Positions 8,856 to 16,841 of a stretch of DNA of 64,000 nucleotides are shown piece by piece. The number at the start of each line of letters is the position of its first letter. Within the stretch, counting starts at the first letter, position 1. The notes below the pieces were generated by a model that ran no database searches, had not been told where the DNA came from, and was given only the letters and a program-made list of their open reading frames with translations. This DNA comes from an uncultured Eubacteriales bacterium. Lineage in GTDB: Bacteria; Bacillota; Clostridia; Oscillospirales; UBA644. The stretch covers positions 1 to 64,000 of the forward strand of contig CAJLLT010000009.1 in assembly GCA_905207625.1 (NCBI GenBank). The letters run 5' to 3'. The position numbers and the translations under genes are program-made.

Positions 8856-9968
8856 TCAGTTTTCTTTTTCCTCCGCAAGCCAGTCTGTACCGAACCTTAC
8901 GGAGAGCATATCCGCAACCGTAAGCACAGTTATCGCATCAACGACTGCCCTTGCTCTGTGGGCAATGCACGGGTCATGCCTGCCACTGATCTCTATTTCG
9001 GTATTTTCCATATTTTTCAGATCAACGGTCTGCTGTTTCCGTGCTATTGAGGGGGTGGGCTTTACCGCACAGCGGAAAATTACCGGCATTCCGTTGCTTA
9101 TTCCGCCGCCTATTCCGCCGTTATGGTTTGTAAGAGTGTAAACGTTTCCGTTCCCGTCTATTCTGTATGGGTCATTTGCCTTGCTTGCTCTCATATCCGC
9201 AAGGGCAAAACCGTCTCCGAATTCCACGCCCTTTACTCCTGGGACGGAGAACAGTCCGTGGGCAAGAAGTCCTTCCACGGTATCGAACCACGGCTCGCCC
9301 ACACCTGCCGGGAGTCCGTAAATAACCGTTTCCAGGACCCCGCCGACGCTGTCAAGATCATTTTTTGCCTGAATTATGGCTTCTTTCATCTTTTCTCCGG
9401 ATCTCCCGTCAAGAACCGGAAACATGGCTGTATCAAGCCTGTCTATGTCTTCGGAGGGGTTTGATGCATCAAAACTTCTGTCTTTGATTCCGGCGCATCC
9501 GGCAAGATGAGTTGCCACTCTTATTCCTTTTGCTGACAGTGCGGTTTCAACTATTGCCGCCGCCGCAACGACAGCCGCGGTTATTCTTCCACTGAAATGA
9601 CCGCCGCCGGATGGATCTTCAAATCCGTGATATTTGCTGTGTGCGGGATAGTCACAGTGTCCCGGGCGGGCTATCCCGGAAACAGAGCGATAATCTGCCG
9701 GGTGCTGGTTTTTATTCGGTATGGTTATGCAGAGCGGCGTACCGGTGGTATATCCGTTATGTACCCCGCTGAGAATGGTATATGCGTCCTGCTCCACTCT
9801 GGCGGTGGAGGTTTGTCCGGAGGGTCTGCGTTGGGCAAGTCTGAGATCAATTCTTTCCCGGTTTATTCTTATCCCGGGCGCAAGTCCGTCCAGAACCGCA
9901 CCTATAGCCGGTCCGTGACTTTCCCCGAAAAGGGTCAGCGTCAGCGTGCTTCCGTATACGTTTTTCAT
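8856..9968 (-). CDS. aroC: chorismate synthase
   Basis: Converts EPSP to chorismate using reduced FMN. The family signatures are present: GESHGPAIGAVLDG at residues 12-25, LAQRRPSGQTSTARVEQD near 43-62, the GGHFSGRITA region near 123-132 and the C-terminal RHDPCIAHRARAVVDAI near 335. The 370-residue length is normal. It overlaps the end of aroB by four bases and abuts aroK, so it sits in the tightly coupled core of the operon. Confidence 0.97.
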   Translation of the reverse strand: MKNVYGSTLTLTLFGESHGPAIGAVLDGLAPGIRINRERIDLRLAQRRPSGQTSTARVEQDAYTILSGVHNGYTTGTPLCITIPNKNQHPADYRSVSGIARPGHCDYPAHSKYHGFEDPSGGGHFSGRITAAVVAAAAIVETALSAKGIRVATHLAGCAGIKDRSFDASNPSEDIDRLDTAMFPVLDGRSGEKMKEAIIQAKNDLDSVGGVLETVIYGLPAGVGEPWFDTVEGLLAHGLFSVPGVKGVEFGDGFALADMRASKANDPYRIDGNGNVYTLTNHNGGIGGGISNGMPVIFRCAVKPTPSIARKQQTVDLKNMENTEIEISGRHDPCIAHRARAVVDAITVLTVADMLSVRFGTDWLAEEKEN

Positions 9969-10990
9969 GACAGGGACAAAACCTCCTTGCTTTGCCGGAT
10001 TATATCCTGAACAGACATTTTTTCAAGTACCGGATGACCTATTTCCGGCAACCGCACTACCGTGACCGTATCGGCTTCCGATTTCTTGTCGTGGCGTATC
10101 GCCTCCGCAAGCTGTATTCCGTTTGCTCTGTAGGAGGTCGGAATGTCAAAACGGTGAAGCAGTCTTGCGATACGTTCTCTTGTTTGTCCGGAACACATGC
10201 AAAGCATTCCGATACCTACGCATTCACCGTGCAGAAGGGGATAGAGCTCCCCGGAGGATATACTTTCTATTCCGTGTCCGACCGTGTGGCCGAAATTCAG
10301 TATCTTCCTCAGTCCGTTTTCCCTTTCGTCCTGTTCCACAATACCTTTCTTTATTTCAAGAGATTTGAGTATTATCTGATCCACCGGCAGAAGGGTCGTT
10401 TCCTTTTCAAGTCTCCGGAACATCTCTTCGTCCGATGTGGCAAACATTTTTATAGCCTCCGCCATACCGCAGGAATACTGACGCGGGTCAAGGGTTCCGA
10501 GTACGTCCGGGTCAATAAGTACTCCTTTGGGCTGATAAAACGTTCCGACGAGGTTTTTGTATCCTTCAAAATCTATGGCGACTTTTCCTCCGATGGAAGA
10601 GTCTATCTGAGAAAGAAGAGTGGTCGGGACGTTGTAAAAATCTATTCCCCGCATATATGTCGCCGCGACAAATCCGCCCAGGTCACCGATCACGCCTCCG
10701 CCTGCGGAAACCAGACAATCGTGACGGTCAAAACCCTCTTCGGTCATGGTTTTCAGTATTTCAAAATATTTTTCCGGGCATTTGTTTGCCTCTCCCGGTT
10801 CAAGTCTTATCACCCGGGGGCTTCCGCAGACCTCAGATATCTTCCGGACAAATTCCTCCGGTACACCGCTGTCGGTCAGTATCAGCACTCTGCGGCGAAG
10901 GGAAAACAGCTGCCCGATGCTGTTTACCGCTCCCCGATGTATCGTAATATCGTAACTTCGTTGGCCGAGTTCCGTTCTGAGTGTTTCCAT
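9965..10990 (-). CDS. aroB: 3-dehydroquinate synthase
   Basis: Cyclizes DAHP to 3-dehydroquinate with NAD and a divalent metal. Visible motifs are LEPGEANKCPEKYFEIL near residue 61, SAGGGVIGDLGGFVAATYMRGI near 95-116, PTTLLSQIDSSIGGKVAID near 122, and the metal-binding histidines in LNFGHTVGHGIE near 232 and LLHGECVGIGM near 252. The 341-residue length is typical. It lies 21 bases after pheA in the same operon. Confidence 0.96.
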   Translation of the reverse strand: METLRTELGQRSYDITIHRGAVNSIGQLFSLRRRVLILTDSGVPEEFVRKISEVCGSPRVIRLEPGEANKCPEKYFEILKTMTEEGFDRHDCLVSAGGGVIGDLGGFVAATYMRGIDFYNVPTTLLSQIDSSIGGKVAIDFEGYKNLVGTFYQPKGVLIDPDVLGTLDPRQYSCGMAEAIKMFATSDEEMFRRLEKETTLLPVDQIILKSLEIKKGIVEQDERENGLRKILNFGHTVGHGIESISSGELYPLLHGECVGIGMLCMCSGQTRERIARLLHRFDIPTSYRANGIQLAEAIRHDKKSEADTVTVVRLPEIGHPVLEKMSVQDIIRQSKEVLSLS

Positions 10991-11011
10991 ATATTCTTCA
11001 CCTCTTCTTTT

Positions 11012-12118
11012 TCAGCTCCTGTTTTTGACTGTGCCGAGGAATATTTCCTCCGGAAAACTTCCCAGGATCCTCACGCTGTTGCATACTTTTTCAAGTTCCG
11101 AAAGCATTTTCTGTCCCGCCTCCGTTCCGAGGTTCCCTTCTCCTTCGGCATAAAAATAGTATTCCCAGTTTTCCTGTCCTGTGGGATGACTTTTCAGACA
11201 TTTCAGATTGTAACCGTATTTCCCGATCAGAGAGATTGCCCGGCTGAGCGCTCCCGGCTGGTTCTTGCTGCTGAACATTATCGCGAAATGTCTGTCTCCC
11301 GGCTTTATACGGCATGATTCCGCCGTAAATACCGCAAATCTGGTGGTGTTGCTTTTGCTCTCGTTTATTTCTTCTTCAAGAATTTTCAGCCCGTATATTT
11401 CCGCCGCTTCCTTAGCCGCCGCCACAGCGATATCTTTACGGTCACCCTCCGCTACGGTTTTTGCCGCCGCCGCGGTGTTGATCGCGTGTATCAGCTCCCA
11501 TCCGTGCTTTTTAAGATAGGGCATACACTGGGACAAAGCCTGAGGATGGCTCACCACCGCCGAAATGTCTTCGATCTCCGTGCCGGGTTTTGCGAGAAGG
11601 CTCTGGCTCAGGGGCATATCGTAAATTCCGCTGACGGAAAGATTTCCCCGGTAGGCGATGTCCATTACCTGTCCCACGTCACCCGCAAAGGAGTTTTCGA
11701 TGGGAAGTACGGCGCAGTTGCATTTACCCTGTTCAACCGAAAGGTATGCCGTATCAAAGTCGGGGCAGGGAACAGCTTTTGCCGAGGGGAAAATCTTTTT
11801 TGCCGCAATGTGGGCGAAAGCGCCCTCAACTCCGCTGTACGCAACGGTCATACCTCCGATAAGGAGATTCTGATAGTTTTTCGATTCTTCTATCAGTTTT
11901 TCGAGAAAACCGAGATAATACGGACGGTATTTTTCCGGAATAAGCCGGACCCTCCGGGCGGTGAGTTCGGCTTCTCTTGCCTTATCCTCCACCGGAAGCC
12001 CGTTATTCTTTTTGTATTCCGCCACTGTTTCCGCCGCCTGCATCCGTCTGATAAAAAGGGTCGCCATTTCACGATCCGTTTCGTCAATATCCAGACGGGC
12101 TTTTTCAAGTTCATTCAT
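11012..12118 (-). CDS. pheA: bifunctional chorismate mutase / prephenate dehydratase
   Basis: Converts chorismate to prephenate and then to phenylpyruvate. The N-terminal 85 residues are an AroQ-class chorismate mutase (LEKARLDIDETDREMATLFI). Next is prephenate dehydratase beginning VAYSGVEGAFAHIAA near residue 90, with the catalytic SNTTRFAVF near 260, and then a C-terminal ACT domain (SSKNQPGALSRAISLI, residues 285-355) that binds phenylalanine for feedback control in this family. I place the start at 12118 rather than seven codons earlier because AGGAGAGAGG precedes this ATG at a normal distance. It is the first structural gene of the operon, directly behind the attenuator. Confidence 0.95.
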   Translation of the reverse strand: MNELEKARLDIDETDREMATLFIRRMQAAETVAEYKKNNGLPVEDKAREAELTARRVRLIPEKYRPYYLGFLEKLIEESKNYQNLLIGGMTVAYSGVEGAFAHIAAKKIFPSAKAVPCPDFDTAYLSVEQGKCNCAVLPIENSFAGDVGQVMDIAYRGNLSVSGIYDMPLSQSLLAKPGTEIEDISAVVSHPQALSQCMPYLKKHGWELIHAINTAAAAKTVAEGDRKDIAVAAAKEAAEIYGLKILEEEINESKSNTTRFAVFTAESCRIKPGDRHFAIMFSSKNQPGALSRAISLIGKYGYNLKCLKSHPTGQENWEYYFYAEGEGNLGTEAGQKMLSELEKVCNSVRILGSFPEEIFLGTVKNRS

Positions 12119-12161
12119 TGTAAAACCTCTCTCCTGCACCCGCCGGAGAAACTCTGCCGGG

Positions 12162-12210
12162 AAAAAACAAAACCCGCAGAGGATCTTCCGTATGGATTTC
12201 CTTTGCGGGC
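12162..12210 (-). terminator. intrinsic terminator (attenuator) in the aro operon leader
   Basis: On the minus strand, CCCGCAAAGGA and TCCTCTGCGGG form an 11-bp stem with one mismatch, followed by TTTTGTTTTTT. It lies between the leader peptide stop and the pheA ribosome site, so read-through is needed for expression. An upstream segment, GATCTGATGG, can pair with CCAT and AGATC in the loop and 3' arm, giving a possible antiterminator. Confidence 0.88.
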
Positions 12211-12260
12211 TTTCTTTTATTCAATATAAAACGATCCGTGCATGACAAATTGCCATCAGA

Positions 12261-12332
12261 TCAGTCAAACCGAACAAAGACAGAAAGACCGCTGTGATGG
12301 TAATAATAAAATCGACCGGCATAAAATATCAT
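12261..12332 (-). CDS. aromatic-rich attenuator leader peptide of the aro operon
   Basis: A 23-codon reading frame starts 28 nt after the predicted transcription start and has an AAGGAAG ribosome site about ten bases before its ATG. The peptide begins MIFYAGRFYYYHHSG and ends VFVRFD, so it holds four Phe and four Tyr codons, including a run TTT TAT TAT TAC. CCATCA just after the Tyr run can pair with TGATGG after the stop, so a ribosome stalled on Phe or Tyr codons would free the downstream strand for antitermination. It is too short for normal gene callers. The function as a leader is inferred from layout, not shown directly. Confidence 0.87.
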   Translation of the reverse strand: MIFYAGRFYYYHHSGLSVFVRFD

Positions 12333-12366
12333 TGCGATCTGTCTTCCTTTTCGGATTGTTTCTTGC

Positions 12367-12395
12367 ATTATATCCCTTTTTTCTCCGTTTGTCAA
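12367..12395 (-). promoter_or_regulatory. consensus sigma-A promoter of the aro operon
   Basis: TTGACA (12395-12390), exactly 17 nt, TATAAT (12372-12367) on the minus strand. Transcription should start near 12360, giving a leader of about 240 nt before pheA. Confidence 0.93.
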
Positions 12396-12483
12396 GCCTT
12401 TACACGGCAAAGACGCAAAAACTTCAAAATTCAGCTCTTCATCCGGACATTGAATGTTTTAATGTGAGTATATCCGTCGGCGG

Positions 12484-12512
12484 TTGATTTTTTTCCGGAT
12501 ATATGATATAAT
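12484..12512 (+). promoter_or_regulatory. sigma-A promoter of the TfoX-like gene
   Basis: TTGATT (12484-12489), 17-nt spacer ending TGA, TATAAT (12507-12512), 30 bp before the start codon. It is divergent from the aro promoter. Confidence 0.8.
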
Positions 12513-12541
12513 TACGGTAAAATAACCCTGGAGGTACGGAT

Positions 12542-12853
12542 ATGGCAACATCTGAGGAATACATTGTCTTCGTCTGCGATCAGCTAAGGGACGCCGGAGC
12601 GGTGAGATACAGGAAAATGTTTGGCGAGTATATGGTATATGTAAATGACAAACCGGTACTTCTGGTGTGCGACAATACCGTTTTTGTGAAAATACTGCCT
12701 GAGACTGAAAAGATCCTTTCCGGAGCCGGCACAGGGCTTCCGTATCCCGGCGCCAAGGAGCATTATATCCTGGATATAGAGAACCCGGATCTTGTGAAAA
12801 CAGTGGTTGGGCTTCTTGAAAGGATAACTCCTGTTCCGAAAAAGAGAAAATAG
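12542..12853 (+). CDS. TfoX/Sxy N-terminal domain protein
   Basis: A 103-residue protein matching only the N-terminal half of TfoX/Sxy: the family-typical VRYRKMFGEYMVYVNDKPV and DNTVFVKILPE segments are at residues 20-60, and YPGAKEHYILDIE follows. In gamma-proteobacteria full-length TfoX is a competence regulator. Stand-alone N-terminal-domain proteins like this one are widespread in Firmicutes and have no established role. GGAGG precedes the ATG. No competence genes are nearby. Confidence 0.8.
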   Translation: MATSEEYIVFVCDQLRDAGAVRYRKMFGEYMVYVNDKPVLLVCDNTVFVKILPETEKILSGAGTGLPYPGAKEHYILDIENPDLVKTVVGLLERITPVPKKRK

Positions 12854-12916
12854 CTCCGTTACGCCTGTCTGATGTGAAACGCAACCGCCGGTTGACATAT
12901 TTCCAGCCGGACTTTC

Positions 12917-12945
12917 TTGCATGCAATCGGCAAAAAGGATATAAT
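12917..12945 (+). promoter_or_regulatory. promoter of the XRE-membrane gene
   Basis: TTGCAT (12917-12922), 17-nt spacer, TATAAT (12940-12945). A second unpaired TTGACA lies at 12892. Confidence 0.7.
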
Positions 12946-12991
12946 TGATACGTCAGCGGACGGATGACCGTCCCGGAACGGAGGAATGAAT

Positions 12992-13987
12992 ATGATACTG
13001 GCAGATAAAATAACGGATCTGCGTAAAAAGTCCGGTTGGTCTCAGGAGGAACTTGCGGATCAGCTTGGGGTGACACGGCAGTCCGTGTCCAAATGGGAGA
13101 GTGCCCAGTCGGTGCCCGATATGGATAAAATAGTCCAGATGAGCCGTATTTTCGGAGTAACTACGGATTATCTTCTCAAGGATGAACTCGGTCAGCCGGA
13201 GTATACCGGGACCGACCAGCAGTCCGTTCTGCGCCGTGTTACCATGCAACAGGCTTCGGATTACCTGTCTCTCAGGAAAAAAGCGGCTCCCGAAATGGCT
13301 CTCGCCACAATGCTCTGCATATTCTCGCCCATATGTCTTATATTGCTTGCGGGATTGAGCGACAGCGGACGTTTCGGGATCAGCGAAAACCTTGCTGCCG
13401 GCTTGGGACTTCTTGTGTTGATACTGCTCGTTGCCGCCGCTGTGACATTGTTTCTTATATGTTCTTCAAGGGTAAAGGACTTCGAATTTCTCGAAAAAGA
13501 GTCCTTTGAGACCGAATACGGGGTCACCGGAATGGTAAATGAGAGAAAGAAGGCTTTTTCACGCACTTTTTCCACTCTCAATATCATCGGAACGGTTCTC
13601 TGTATTCTTTCCGTTGCCCCGCTCTTTGCCTGTATGTGTATTGATACATCCGATCTTCTGTATATCGGTTCGGTATGCTTCCTTCTCTTTCTTGTGGGAT
13701 TGGGCTGTTTTTCTTTTGTTTACGGCGGTACTTACAATTCCGCAATGGAAAAACTTCTTGAAGAAGGGGAGTATTCCCGGGAAAATAAACCGGGCAAAGG
13801 GATCATCGGCACGGTTTCCCTTATTTACTGGCTGCTTCTGACAGCGGTCTTTCTCTTTTTCACATACGGTCCTTTTGGTAACAAACAGCCGAGATACAGC
13901 TGGATAATATGGGCGATCGGCGGAGTCCTGTACGCAGCGGTAATTGCGGCGGTAAAGCTTTTTGTACACAGACAAAAGAAACGCTGA
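12992..13987 (+). CDS. XRE-family regulator with C-terminal membrane domain
   Basis: The N-terminal 60 residues are a canonical helix-turn-helix of the XRE/Cro type (WSQEELADQLGVTRQSVSKWE). Four hydrophobic segments follow, near residues 105-160 and 190-310. The second ATG at 12992 is the better start, because GGAGG lies seven bases before it while the ATG at 12986 is nearly on top of the ribosome site. Membrane-tethered XRE proteins of this kind are common in Firmicutes. They are presumed to sense an envelope or ligand signal, but the signal and targets are unknown. It has its own promoter and terminator. Confidence 0.85.
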   Translation: MILADKITDLRKKSGWSQEELADQLGVTRQSVSKWESAQSVPDMDKIVQMSRIFGVTTDYLLKDELGQPEYTGTDQQSVLRRVTMQQASDYLSLRKKAAPEMALATMLCIFSPICLILLAGLSDSGRFGISENLAAGLGLLVLILLVAAAVTLFLICSSRVKDFEFLEKESFETEYGVTGMVNERKKAFSRTFSTLNIIGTVLCILSVAPLFACMCIDTSDLLYIGSVCFLLFLVGLGCFSFVYGGTYNSAMEKLLEEGEYSRENKPGKGIIGTVSLIYWLLLTAVFLFFTYGPFGNKQPRYSWIIWAIGGVLYAAVIAAVKLFVHRQKKR

Positions 13988-14002
13988 GATTTTTTATAAG
14001 GG

Positions 14003-14036
14003 AAATGCGCCCGGAAATATTTCGGGCGCATTTTTC
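14003..14036 (+). terminator. terminator after the XRE gene
   Basis: AATGCGCCCG pairs with CGGGCGCATT around AAATATTT, followed by TTTTTC. Confidence 0.85.
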
Positions 14037-14072
14037 AGGTATTCAGGCAGACTAAAACATTCAGAGGACAGC

Positions 14073-14109
14073 AAAACGAAGAAGTCACACAATCGTGTGA
14101 CTTCTTCGT
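14073..14109 (-). terminator. terminator of the tRNA-Leu gene
   Basis: On the minus strand CGAAGAAGTCACAC pairs with its complement around GATT and is followed by GTTTTG, immediately after the CCA end of the tRNA gene. Confidence 0.8.
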
Positions 14110-14110
14110 C

Positions 14111-14197
14111 TGGTGCGAGGAATGGGATTTGAACCCACACAGAATTTCTTCCGCTACCCCCTCAAAGTAGTGCGTCTGCCAGTTCCGCCATCCTCGC
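14111..14197 (-). tRNA. tRNA-Leu (anticodon GAG)
   Basis: An 87-nt type II tRNA with a long variable arm. The acceptor stem GCGAGGA pairs with TCCTCGC, the discriminator A and an encoded CCA follow, the T-loop region is GGGTTCAAATCCC, and the anticodon stem CTACT/GGTAG frames the loop TTGAGGG with GAG at the anticodon. It decodes CUC and CUU leucine codons. No other tRNA is adjacent. Confidence 0.95.
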
Positions 14198-14321
14198 ATA
14201 TTGTGCGTTCATCGAACGCTTATATATTATAGCAGATAAACGCTGCTTTGTCAATATGCCGTTTGTAAAATATTTGCAACTTTGATTTTGAACAGAATGT
14301 TAAGTTTATTCCATTCTGCAC

Positions 14322-14350
14322 TTGACACCTGTACGGATATGTGTTAAAAT
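14322..14350 (+). promoter_or_regulatory. promoter of the Crp/Fnr-like gene
   Basis: TTGACA (14322-14327), 17-nt spacer ending TGT, TAAAAT (14345-14350). Confidence 0.75.
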
Positions 14351-14418
14351 TTAAAAGCAGGGGAATAATCTCCGGGTAAAGGGAAAACTAAACAAAAAGC
14401 CATATCGGAGCGTGCCGG

Positions 14419-15087
14419 ATGAAAACGGGAGAAATACTTAAAAGCTGTGAGCTGTTTGAAGGTCTTACCGATGACGAGATCGGAAAAATATATTCCTGTA
14501 TAGGAAGAAGCGGCAGTGAGCGTACGTTCTGCCGCGGAGAAACTGTTATGACCGAGGGAAGTGAGGTTACCGCTCCCGGTATAGTCCTTTCCGGGACTGT
14601 TGATGCCACCAAGGTCTCATCCGACGGAAGAGAAAGCCTTGTGGCGAGCTTGTCCCGTGGCGGACTTTTCGGTGAAATACTTTCCTCCGCCGGTATCCGT
14701 GTAAGCCCTATTACTCTTACAGCCGCCGAAAACTGCAGAATTCTTTTCCTCGACCGTAAATCCCTTATAACCCCCTGTGAAAAGGCTTGTCCGTGCCATA
14801 TCCGCATAATAGAGAACCTTCTGAAAATAATATCCCTGAAATATTGGGGGGTACAGAACCGTATAGATTATATCTCCGCTCCGAATCTGAGGGAAAAGCT
14901 CATGCTTTATCTTGCGGACGCAAAGAACCGCTACGGCAAACCTGACGGTTCATTCACCGTTCCCATGAACCGGGAAAAACTCGCCGCGTATCTCAATGCC
15001 GACCGCTCGGCTCTTTGCCGTGAGCTTTCCGCAATGAAACGTGACGGTCTCATTGATTACGAAAAGAATGTTTTTGTGATCAGGTAG
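14419..15087 (+). CDS. Crp/Fnr-family transcriptional regulator
   Basis: A 222-residue protein with an N-terminal cyclic-nucleotide-binding-like beta-barrel (residues 15-125, including GLFGEILSSAGI) and a C-terminal winged helix (residues 150-220) whose recognition helix region reads LAAYLNADRSALCRELSAM. Several Crp-type arginine and serine ligands for cAMP are not obvious, and only a small cysteine group (PCEKACPC) sits near residue 120. A heme or redox signal is possible, as in other clostridial members, but this is inference. Targets are unknown. It is followed by a hairpin shared with the converging DUF3267 gene. Confidence 0.88.
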   Translation: MKTGEILKSCELFEGLTDDEIGKIYSCIGRSGSERTFCRGETVMTEGSEVTAPGIVLSGTVDATKVSSDGRESLVASLSRGGLFGEILSSAGIRVSPITLTAAENCRILFLDRKSLITPCEKACPCHIRIIENLLKIISLKYWGVQNRIDYISAPNLREKLMLYLADAKNRYGKPDGSFTVPMNREKLAAYLNADRSALCRELSAMKRDGLIDYEKNVFVIR

Positions 15088-15122
15088 TCCCTGAAACATC
15101 CAGAACAATTTCAGAATATCAG

Positions 15123-15152
15123 AATATCCGCACCCGGAGGGTGCGGATATTT
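15123..15152. terminator. hairpin between converging genes
   Basis: ATATCCGCACCC pairs with GGGTGCGGATAT around a 3-nt loop. It lies between the Crp/Fnr-like and DUF3267 stop codons. The T-run is weak. Confidence 0.65.
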
Positions 15153-15162
15153 CGTTAATACT

Positions 15163-15759
15163 TTAATTCTGAAGCCCGTTCACAGGCGGCTGGACTTTTT
15201 TAAAGAATCTCGCGGTATGTCCGCTCATCTGTACCAGCATTTTTCTGCTCATTTTTCCCGCTGTTGCAGCGATGCAGTACTGGTCGGCGGACCCCGCGAT
15301 ATTATATACCTGCATAAGATATATAACCCAGAACAGATCCTTGCCGGCGACAGCATTTGCGACTGCAAGTATCACGGCAACCGTTACCGAGGGTAATACG
15401 TTGGCGAGTATGAAACTCTTTTTGTCGTAAAATCCCCTGCCGACAGCCTTAAGCCCGAGTCCGTCAAAGCTGAATTTTGCCGACCCTTTGCAGAAAACGG
15501 TGTATATAAGTCCCTTCAGCCCTTCCTGGACAGAGGGAATCAGCAGTACTCCCACAACGGTGATTATCGGATTTTTTATCCCGTTGCTCATAAATGTCGC
15601 AACGGCTGAGTTAAAGCCGGTTATCAGTCCTGCGATCACTATCATCAGAAGTGCGCCGATAAGAGTTGACACAGTGATTATGATATTCAGTCTGGTGTTT
15701 TTTTTGTAATTTATCTTTCCGAATTCCGCGTAGTTTTCTGGCAGCTGTAACCGGTTCAT
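15163..15759 (-). CDS. DUF3267-family membrane protein lacking the zincin histidines
   Basis: A 198-residue protein with four predicted membrane spans. It follows the layout I know for DUF3267 putative zinc metallopeptidases: an opening LPENY motif, a central helix followed by KFSFDGLGLKA, FYDKKSFILANVLPSV, then FWVIYLMQVYNIAGSAD and LVQMSG near the end. In that family the central helix carries HExxHG. Here the corresponding stretch is VQEGLKGLIY (about residues 75-84), so both metal-binding histidines are replaced (Q and K) while the glutamate stays. It is probably a non-catalytic member, or uses different chemistry. It has its own promoter, divergent from the RluA gene. Confidence 0.7.
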   Translation of the reverse strand: MNRLQLPENYAEFGKINYKKNTRLNIIITVSTLIGALLMIVIAGLITGFNSAVATFMSNGIKNPIITVVGVLLIPSVQEGLKGLIYTVFCKGSAKFSFDGLGLKAVGRGFYDKKSFILANVLPSVTVAVILAVANAVAGKDLFWVIYLMQVYNIAGSADQYCIAATAGKMSRKMLVQMSGHTARFFKKVQPPVNGLQN

Positions 15760-15791
15760 ATCTGTACCCCGCCGTTTCTTCTTTTTGTGAC

Positions 15792-15820
15792 ATTATATCA
15801 TTCCCGGCGGAGTTTGTCAA
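15792..15820 (-). promoter_or_regulatory. sigma-A promoter of the DUF3267 gene
   Basis: On the minus strand TTGACA (15820-15815), 17-nt spacer ending TGA, TATAAT (15797-15792). Confidence 0.88.
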
Positions 15821-15829
15821 GTCCGGGCA

Positions 15830-15858
15830 TTGACAATACTGCCCTCATATGCTATACT
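15830..15858 (+). promoter_or_regulatory. sigma-A promoter of the RluA-family gene
   Basis: TTGACA (15830-15835), 17-nt spacer ending TGC, TATACT (15853-15858). Its -35 box lies ten bases from the -35 box of the divergent promoter. Confidence 0.88.
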
Positions 15859-15888
15859 TCCTATATAATAAAAACAGGAGCGGCGTGT

Positions 15889-16770
15889 ATGACCCGGACA
15901 GTTGAATTTGATATCGGTCAGGATTTTTCCGGGCGGACGGTGAAGGAATTCCTAAAAGGAAAACTTATGATGTCCACCACCGTTATGAATGCTCTTAAAC
16001 GGACTGAGAACGGGCTGACGCTGAACGGTAACGGTGTCTTTGTAAATGCCGTTATGAAACAGGGGGATGTTCTCCGCCTCGTTTTCACGGACAGGGAGGG
16101 CTCGGACATAGAGCCCATGGAGGGAAATGTCCCGGTTCTCTTTGAGAATCCCGATATAATAGTTGTTGATAAGCCGCCGTATATGCCGGTACACCCGGTC
16201 AAGGATCACGTCCGTGACAGTCTTGCGAATATCATTGTCCGGCACTGTATGCGGAATGGGGAAGATATCGTTTTCCGTTGCGTGAACCGGCTTGACCGGA
16301 ATACATCAGGGCTTGTTGTGATCGCAAAGAATGCCTATACTCATTTTCTTCTGCGCCAGCAGTCTGAGAAGGGGATTTTTCGAAAAACCTACATTGCCCT
16401 TGTCCACGGAAATCTCCCGGACTTCGGTACGGTGAATGTTCCTCTTAAAAAGGAGGACTCTGACAGTATCCGCCGTGTTGCCAGTGCCGACGGACGACCG
16501 GCAGTGACCCATTTCCGCACCGTTGAAAGGAAAAACGGACTGTCCCTTGCGGAGATAACCCTCGAAACGGGCAGAACGCATCAGATCCGGGCTCATATGT
16601 CCCACATCGGGTATCCTTTGGCCGGGGATTTTCTGTACGGCGATGAGTGCGACGGAGTTTGCCGCAGACAGGCTCTCCACCTTGCGGAACTGGAACTGAG
16701 GCTTCCCTTTACGGGGGAATATCTGAAATGTGTTTCCGATAAATACGATTTTTCCTGCCTGATGAAGTAA
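15889..16770 (+). CDS. RluA-family pseudouridine synthase
   Basis: Isomerizes specific uridines in rRNA or tRNA. The N-terminal 75 residues look like an S4-type RNA-binding segment (TVKEFLKGKLMMSTTVMNAL...NGNGVFVN), followed by the catalytic domain with VDKPPYMPVHPV, the active-site HxNRLDRxTSG-like motif here VNRLDRNTSGLVVIAKN, and LETGRTHQIRAHMSHIGYPL. The start at 15889 is set by AGGAG eight bases upstream; a longer frame would run through the promoter. It is 293 residues, normal for the RluD/YjbO-like group. The target uridine cannot be assigned. Confidence 0.92.
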   Translation: MTRTVEFDIGQDFSGRTVKEFLKGKLMMSTTVMNALKRTENGLTLNGNGVFVNAVMKQGDVLRLVFTDREGSDIEPMEGNVPVLFENPDIIVVDKPPYMPVHPVKDHVRDSLANIIVRHCMRNGEDIVFRCVNRLDRNTSGLVVIAKNAYTHFLLRQQSEKGIFRKTYIALVHGNLPDFGTVNVPLKKEDSDSIRRVASADGRPAVTHFRTVERKNGLSLAEITLETGRTHQIRAHMSHIGYPLAGDFLYGDECDGVCRRQALHLAELELRLPFTGEYLKCVSDKYDFSCLMK

Positions 16771-16841
16771 AACCAGGAATACAGACGCTTCCGGACGCAT
16801 ATTATCTACTACCATGAACGGGTAGAAAGGTGATATGCGTT

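Noticed and set aside
9992..11317. 441-codon plus-strand frame opposite aroB and pheA
   Set aside because: It crosses two well-supported minus-strand genes and reads as low-complexity, Arg/Phe/Tyr-rich shadow sequence.
12118..12360. T-box riboswitch upstream of the aro operon
   Set aside because: No T-box core sequence or specifier stem is visible, whereas a leader peptide with aromatic codons and a terminator is.
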